Source: JASJAR01 sp038530285 (GTDB lineage: Bacteria > Pseudomonadota > Alphaproteobacteria > Rhodobacterales > Rhodobacteraceae). From it: a DNA stretch of 9,082 nt. This document shows positions 5,566 through 9,082 of this stretch, piece after piece. Numbering within the stretch: position 1 is the first letter of the stretch; every line of letters starts with the position of its first letter. Position numbers and translations under genes: made by a program. The notes under the pieces were generated by a model, which saw only the letters and a program-made list of their open reading frames with translations, had not been told where the DNA came from and did no database searches. The stretch spans positions 1 to 9,082 of the forward strand of contig JBCBCY010000034.1 of assembly GCA_038530285.1 (NCBI GenBank), given 5' to 3'.

Positions 5566-5874
5566 ACATCGTCAGAACCGGGCGGGAAAAAACGTACATC
5601 ATCTGGCACACGTCGGTTTCCGACCCGCACGCGCCCGGCGCGCTTTCCAAAACCTCCAGAACGAAGGTCCGGCGATCACGGGTGCAAACCTCGTCTGTTG
5701 GCGTCGGACGACGCCGGTGCGACCAAAAGGAAAGATAGCTCGACAAGCCAGTCTTTCGTGTCCCCGGTGCGAAAGCCATGTGGTGAAGTCCTCTGGTACG
5801 ATGCGAACACCAAAACACTAGCAACCGGTGCCTTTGGGCTGGAATTGCCGTTGGCGTTGTGTTGTTCTTCAAAA
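5566..5874 (+). promoter_or_regulatory. Upstream region of first LysR gene with CCGGTGC repeats
   Basis: These 309 bp between the EF-hand terminator and the first LysR gene contain no convincing gene. The motif CCGGTGC occurs three times in the same direction, at 5714-5720, 5764-5770 and 5825-5831; the first two extend to CCGGTGCGA. A one-mismatch copy (CGGGTGC) is at 5679-5685. The steps are 35, 50 and 61 bp. A 6-bp hairpin GGCGTC-GGAC-GACGCC lies at 5700-5715 and overlaps the first full repeat. They could be operators for the LysR protein or another regulator; no clear -10/-35 pair was recognised. Confidence 0.4.
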
Positions 5875-6771
5875 ATGAATAGCCCGTTCCGGCAATGGTC
5901 TGACGTCCGCGCCTTTCTTGCCGTGATGCGCGAGGGGTCGACACTGGCTGCGTCCCGCACGCTCGGGATGGCCCAGCCAACCGTGGCCCGACGGATCGAT
6001 GCCTTGGAACACCACCTTGGCCTGACGCTGTTTCACCGCGACACCCGAGGCTTCAAACCCACCGTTGAAGCCATCCAGTTGCAGCCGCTTGCGGAAGCGA
6101 TCGAAACCGCCGCAGCTGCATTTGGCGATACGGCAAAGACGCTCGCCCATCCCCGACCCATCCGGATAACCGCCTTTGCCGCCAACCTAGAAGGCCGCGC
6201 GACTGAGATCTTTGCAGCCTTTTCAGACCAACACCCCGAAATCGTATTTGAGTTTGAAAAGAGGATCCGCGTCTATGATCTGTTGGCGGGTGAGGCGGAT
6301 ATCGCGCTGCGCCTGGCCTGGACCCCTCCCGAACCCGACCTCATCAGCCGCCATATCAGCGAAGCGGCGTTTACGATGTACGCAAGCCCCGAATACGCAG
6401 CCGCGCACGGTCTCCCCGCAACGCCCGAAGACATGGCCAATCACAAGGTCCTCAGCTTCCAGCGCGCAGATGTGATGCCGACAATCTACAACTGGCTACG
6501 CCGGTACGTCGCGGACGCAAATATCATCCGCCGGTTTTCGGAATCCGCCTTGATGGATGCCGCAATCTTGTCAGGTCAGGGCATCGGACTTGTAAACTGT
6601 CGCCTCGCGGAACCCGACGTGAAGGCGGGCCGGCTGATCAAGTGTTTTGAAGCCCCTCAAGAGCTGACCGTGCCGCACCTGCTTTTGATCTCACCCGACG
6701 CGTGGCAGCGCCCCGAAGTGAAGACCTTTGTGGCGTTTTTCGCGCCCCGTTATGCCAAAATCTACAGGTAG
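5875..6771 (+). CDS. LysR-family transcriptional regulator (first)
   Basis: A 298-residue LysR-type regulator of normal length. The N-terminal winged helix-turn-helix (about residues 8-66) includes 'FLAVMREGSTLAASRTLGMAQPTVARRIDALEHHLGLTLFHR', the family's DNA-binding signature. The rest is the two-lobed LysR substrate-binding domain, with 'IALRLAW' in the first lobe and 'GQGIGLVNCRLAEPDVKAGRLIKCFEAP' near the C-terminus. Effector and targets are unknown; LysR regulators often control a divergent neighbour, but the upstream gene here points the same way, so the target is not obvious. The ATG at 5875 matches the normal LysR start (two or three residues, then a hydrophobic-acidic stretch), yet no Shine-Dalgarno precedes it. 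The frame is open to 5698, giving a 59-residue extension that is unlike LysR proteins and was not accepted. Confidence 0.93.
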   Translation: MNSPFRQWSDVRAFLAVMREGSTLAASRTLGMAQPTVARRIDALEHHLGLTLFHRDTRGFKPTVEAIQLQPLAEAIETAAAAFGDTAKTLAHPRPIRITAFAANLEGRATEIFAAFSDQHPEIVFEFEKRIRVYDLLAGEADIALRLAWTPPEPDLISRHISEAAFTMYASPEYAAAHGLPATPEDMANHKVLSFQRADVMPTIYNWLRRYVADANIIRRFSESALMDAAILSGQGIGLVNCRLAEPDVKAGRLIKCFEAPQELTVPHLLLISPDAWQRPEVKTFVAFFAPRYAKIYR

Positions 6772-6798
6772 CAATCCGAAGGCCGGGGCATGCCCCAA

Positions 6799-6996
6799 TC
6801 ATTCCCCAGCCTCCAGATCCCGCTTCACTGACCGAACCAGTCGATCGATGTCGCCACCAACGGTTTTTGCGCCCACATCTCGTGCGCGCTCAGCGGCAAA
6901 TTGCAACATCGCAATAATGGCCCTCAATTCAGCCTTGCGGTGCGGCACAGTCGCCCCGTCGCCCTCATCCCCATGAGAATTCGTTTCTCGTCGCAT
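6799..6996 (-). CDS. Hypothetical small protein, 65 aa
   Basis: I do not recognise this protein. It begins with a polar, charged stretch (MRRETNSHGDEGDG), followed by a helix-rich, amphipathic part with regular spacing of Ala, Leu and charged residues (KAELRAIIAMLQFAAERARDVG, about 21-42) and a second helix ending in VKRDLEAGE. There is no signal peptide or membrane segment, so it would be cytosolic. The frame also extends to an upstream ATG at 7065, but the ATG at 6996 is preferred because GGGGG lies about 7 nt before it and the earlier start would overlap the second LysR gene region. Its end faces the first LysR gene 27 bp away, and its start is divergent from the second LysR gene, 94 bp away, a classic layout for a LysR target. 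Codon use looks coding but less GC-biased at third positions than neighbours. It may be spurious. Confidence 0.5.
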   Translation of the reverse strand: MRRETNSHGDEGDGATVPHRKAELRAIIAMLQFAAERARDVGAKTVGGDIDRLVRSVKRDLEAGE

Positions 6997-7090
6997 CGAT
7001 AGGCCCCCAAACACCCGAAACGATTGAAACCGAAGTTCAGGGATGGCATGGGGAAACAGCGGCAATCAACCGAATGGTTTTAGAAAATCA
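6997..7090. promoter_or_regulatory. Divergent region, small gene / second LysR gene
   Basis: This 94-bp region should hold both promoters. It contains GAAACGAT (7017-7024) and GAAACCGA (7026-7033), 9 bp apart in the same direction. A near-inverse copy, TTCGTTTC (6980-6987), lies in the first codons of the small gene. LysR sites are usually imperfect inverted repeats of the T-N11-A type, so these are possible but unproven operator half-sites. A -10/-35 pair is not obvious. Confidence 0.35.
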
Positions 7091-8020
7091 ATGGAAAATT
7101 CCGATATCTTCCGCCTCGACGGGCAGACCCTCAGGATCTTTTTGTCGTTGTGTGAAACAAGTTCCGTAACGAAGACGGCAGATCACTATGGTCTCAATCA
7201 ATCCACGGTAAGCTACGCGCTTGATAAGTTGCGTGCCGCGATCGGAGATCCGCTTTTCGTCCGGTCAGGGCGCGGCGTCACACCAACAGAGAAAGCCCTT
7301 GCCCTACAACCGCGCATTCAGGAACTGATTGCCGGGCTTGAAGGCCTTGTCGCATCCGAAAATTACAACCCCAAGAAGGACAGCCGCACCTTCAATATTG
7401 CGATTTCTTCGCCGGCACTCCTGCCGGAGATGAAGCAGGTCCAGCAGATCCTGCACCGCGAATCGGCCCATACGGCGCTCAATATCCTGCGGTTGGCGCC
7501 GCGTGAAAGGCTGACCGAGCTATTGGAAAGCGGCGATGCAGACGCGGCCATTGCCGTGGCGGGTCTGTCTTACCGCATGGAATTGAACCATTGCACCTAC
7601 GGCCATGACGATCTGGTCGTGTATTACGATCCCGCATGCCGCAAGCCGATCAAGACAAGAACAGAATATGCAAATGCGCGGCACGCAGTCACCGGGTTCG
7701 GAGGCAACACACCCAGTGTGGTCGAACGCGCCTTGGCGACCCTGTCGCTCAGCCGCCAGATTGCCCTGGCCGCTCCCACGGCGTCATCGCTGCGCGAACT
7801 GATCCCCGGAACCGAGCTGGTCGCAACCATGCCGCGCGCCCTGTCCCGCGGCAGCTTCAGCAATCTCGCGTTCTGCGAACCGCCAATCCAGCTTCCGCCA
7901 ATACGATACGACCTGGTCTGGCACCGCCGGTTTGATCATTCGGGCCGCAATCAATGGCTGCGCAAGGTCGTGTCTGACGCTCGCAAAAGCGTAGAACTCG
8001 CCGAGCTTATGTCGGCCTGA
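7091..8020 (+). CDS. LysR-family transcriptional regulator (second, NodD/NahR-like)
   Basis: A 309-residue LysR-type regulator. The helix-turn-helix region is 'LRIFLSLCETSSVTKTADHYGLNQSTVSYALDKLRAAIGDPLFVRSGRGVTPTEKA' (about 14-69, described by its ends and key residues); the 'DPLFVRSGRG-TPTEKA' hinge resembles the NodD/NahR-type branch. The effector-binding domain follows to the end. It is only distantly related to the other LysR protein in the window, so the two are not a recent duplication. The start at 7091 is a choice: it gives MENSDIFRLDGQTLRIF, the usual short lead-in, but no Shine-Dalgarno sequence is visible. An in-frame ATG at 7043 would add 16 residues and has only AGGG directly against it. 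It is divergent from the small gene and convergent with clpB, with a 44-bp gap. Confidence 0.93.
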   Translation: MENSDIFRLDGQTLRIFLSLCETSSVTKTADHYGLNQSTVSYALDKLRAAIGDPLFVRSGRGVTPTEKALALQPRIQELIAGLEGLVASENYNPKKDSRTFNIAISSPALLPEMKQVQQILHRESAHTALNILRLAPRERLTELLESGDADAAIAVAGLSYRMELNHCTYGHDDLVVYYDPACRKPIKTRTEYANARHAVTGFGGNTPSVVERALATLSLSRQIALAAPTASSLRELIPGTELVATMPRALSRGSFSNLAFCEPPIQLPPIRYDLVWHRRFDHSGRNQWLRKVVSDARKSVELAELMSA

Positions 8021-8064
8021 ACAGGCCCGCCGCCGCGTGGCGCCGGACCCATGTGTTGAACGCG

Positions 8065-9082
8065 CTAATGGACAACCGCGTCATCAGGCGGCTTGCGGTT
8101 TGACGCCGCCACCCTGTCGCCCACAATCAGACCGTCCGCACCGGCCGAGACAGGAAGTGTCGTGCCATCTGTGACGTCACCCGCCAGGATCATTTCAGCC
8201 AGTTGGTCCTGCAAACTGCGCTGGATGACGCGTTTCAAAGGCCGCGCCCCATAGACCGGGTCATACCCTTCGTCGGCCAACCACTTGACCGCCGTTTCAT
8301 CAAGGTCAAGCGTGATACCCCGCGCGGCCAGCCGCTTTTTCAACCGACCAAGCTGGATTTCGACGATCCCGTCCATGTCGCTCCGCGTCAGCCGGTCAAA
8401 GATGATCTGATCGTCCAAACGGTTCAGGAACTCGGGCCTGAAATGCGCCCGGACCGCGTCCATCACGCCGCGCTTGGCCTCACCCGCATCCGACCCGTCC
8501 GGCAACTGGCTCAGCGCCTGGCTGCCAAGGTTGGACGTGAGGATGATAAGGGTCTGCTTAAAGTCGACCTTCCGGCCCTGCCCATCGGTCAGGATCCCAT
8601 CATCAAGCACCTGCAACAGCACGTTGAACACCTCTGGATGCGCCTTTTCGACCTCGTCAAACAGGACAACCTGGTATGGTCGGCGGCGCACAGCTTCGGT
8701 CAGCACCCCGCCTTCATCATAACCGACATAGCCCGGCGGCGCGCCGATCAGCCGCGACACCGCGTGTTTTTCCATGAATTCGGACATATCAATCCGCACC
8801 ATGGCGGCGTCATCATCAAACAGAAACTCCGCCAGCGCCTTGGTCAACTCGGTCTTGCCGACGCCGGTGGGCCCCAGAAACAAGAACGACCCCAAGGGCC
8901 GGTTTTCGTCCTGCAGGCCCGCCCGCGCACGCCGCACCGCGTTGGACACCGCGCGCACCGCCGCCGTCTGGCCGATCACCCGGCCCCCCAGCGCCTCTTC
9001 CATGCGCAACAGCTTCTCGCGCTCACCTTCCAGCATCTTGGTTGTGGGGATACCGGTCCAGCGTTCGACCACTTCCGCAATC
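8065..9082 (-). CDS. clpB: ClpB chaperone, C-terminal part (partial, cut by window edge)
   Basis: The last 338 residues of ClpB, the hexameric AAA+ disaggregase that works with DnaK to pull proteins out of aggregates. The second nucleotide-binding domain and the C-terminal small domain are present. In fragment numbering: the linker 'VVERWTGIPTTKM' (4-16), Walker A GPTGVGKT (70-77), pore loop GYVG (117-120), Walker B VVLFDE (138-143), the arginine-finger region FRPEFLNRLDD (214-224) and sensor-2 GARPLKR (278-284). All catalytic residues look intact. The frame runs to the right edge without a start, so the N-domain, NBD1 and middle domain lie outside; the GTG at 9072 is an internal valine codon. 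The protein ends after a short polar tail (NRKPPDDAVVH). Its promoter, often heat-shock controlled, is outside the window. ClpA and ClpC have similar cores, but the linker and absence of a ClpP-binding loop signature favour ClpB. Confidence 0.95.
   Translation of the reverse strand, partial: IAEVVERWTGIPTTKMLEGEREKLLRMEEALGGRVIGQTAAVRAVSNAVRRARAGLQDENRPLGSFLFLGPTGVGKTELTKALAEFLFDDDAAMVRIDMSEFMEKHAVSRLIGAPPGYVGYDEGGVLTEAVRRRPYQVVLFDEVEKAHPEVFNVLLQVLDDGILTDGQGRKVDFKQTLIILTSNLGSQALSQLPDGSDAGEAKRGVMDAVRAHFRPEFLNRLDDQIIFDRLTRSDMDGIVEIQLGRLKKRLAARGITLDLDETAVKWLADEGYDPVYGARPLKRVIQRSLQDQLAEMILAGDVTDGTTLPVSAGADGLIVGDRVAASNRKPPDDAVVH

Noticed and set aside
5526..5738. Plus-strand frame beginning over the EF-hand terminator, and the opposite-strand frame 5564-5980
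   Set aside because: Both have readable stretches but no recognisable domain and no ribosome binding site; the first starts at the EF-hand stop and reads through a strong terminator, and the second overlaps the LysR start.
5698..5874. 59-residue N-terminal extension of the first LysR protein
   Set aside because: LysR proteins start within about ten residues of the helix-turn-helix; the extension has no ribosome binding site and no resemblance to the family.
6785..6796. GGGG-CATG-CCCC hairpin between the first LysR gene and the small gene
   Set aside because: Only 4 bp with no T-run; too weak to call a terminator, although it lies between convergent genes.
8021..8064. Possible bidirectional terminator between the second LysR gene and clpB
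   Set aside because: Only a 4-bp CGCC/GGCG stem is found (8031-8042), with no T-run on either strand.

Overview
The window looks like chromosomal DNA of an alphaproteobacterium, most likely the Rhodobacterales / Roseobacter group. The 16S rRNA fragment at the left edge has the alphaproteobacterial 5' end and short variable helices. The coding DNA is GC-rich, and the genes (MsrPQ, ClpB, FAS1 protein, LysR regulators) fit that group. Genus was not determined; that needs a 16S database comparison.

Layout. (1) 1-404 is the 5' part of a 16S rRNA gene on the minus strand, running out of the window to the left. It is preceded by a leader of about 400 nt (405-801) with several hairpins and a boxA-like element, and by a convincing rRNA promoter (809-837, with phased A-tracts upstream to 867). 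(2) 951-1006 holds three palindromes, two of them interlocked, between the rrn promoter and the next gene. (3) 1039-2563, minus strand: an MFS transporter gene overlapping a DUF1801 gene. (4) 2638-4186, minus strand: msrP and msrQ, the periplasmic methionine-sulfoxide reductase and its membrane haem subunit, followed by two perfect palindromes. (5) 4483-5526, plus strand, divergent from msrP: two small exported proteins, a FAS1 (fasciclin) domain protein and a two-EF-hand protein. They are separated by 312 bp with hairpins, and the second ends in a strong intrinsic terminator. (6) 5875-6771, plus: a LysR-type regulator with repeated CCGGTGC motifs upstream. (7) 6799-6996, minus: a probable 65-codon small gene, divergent from a second LysR-type regulator at 7091-8020. 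(8) 8065-9082, minus: the C-terminal part of ClpB, cut by the window edge.

How it fits together. The middle block (MsrPQ, exported FAS1 protein, exported EF-hand protein) is compatible with envelope maintenance and oxidative damage repair: MsrPQ repairs oxidised methionines in periplasmic proteins, and two likely periplasmic or surface proteins are encoded next to it. That link is inference from position. ClpB is a cytosolic disaggregase and an ordinary housekeeping neighbour. No CRISPR array, insertion sequence, phage gene, tRNA gene or recognisable defence system was seen. Nothing here is clearly a new system; the more unusual signals are the interlocked inverted repeats upstream of the rrn operon, the repeats upstream of the first LysR gene, and the small gene paired with the second.
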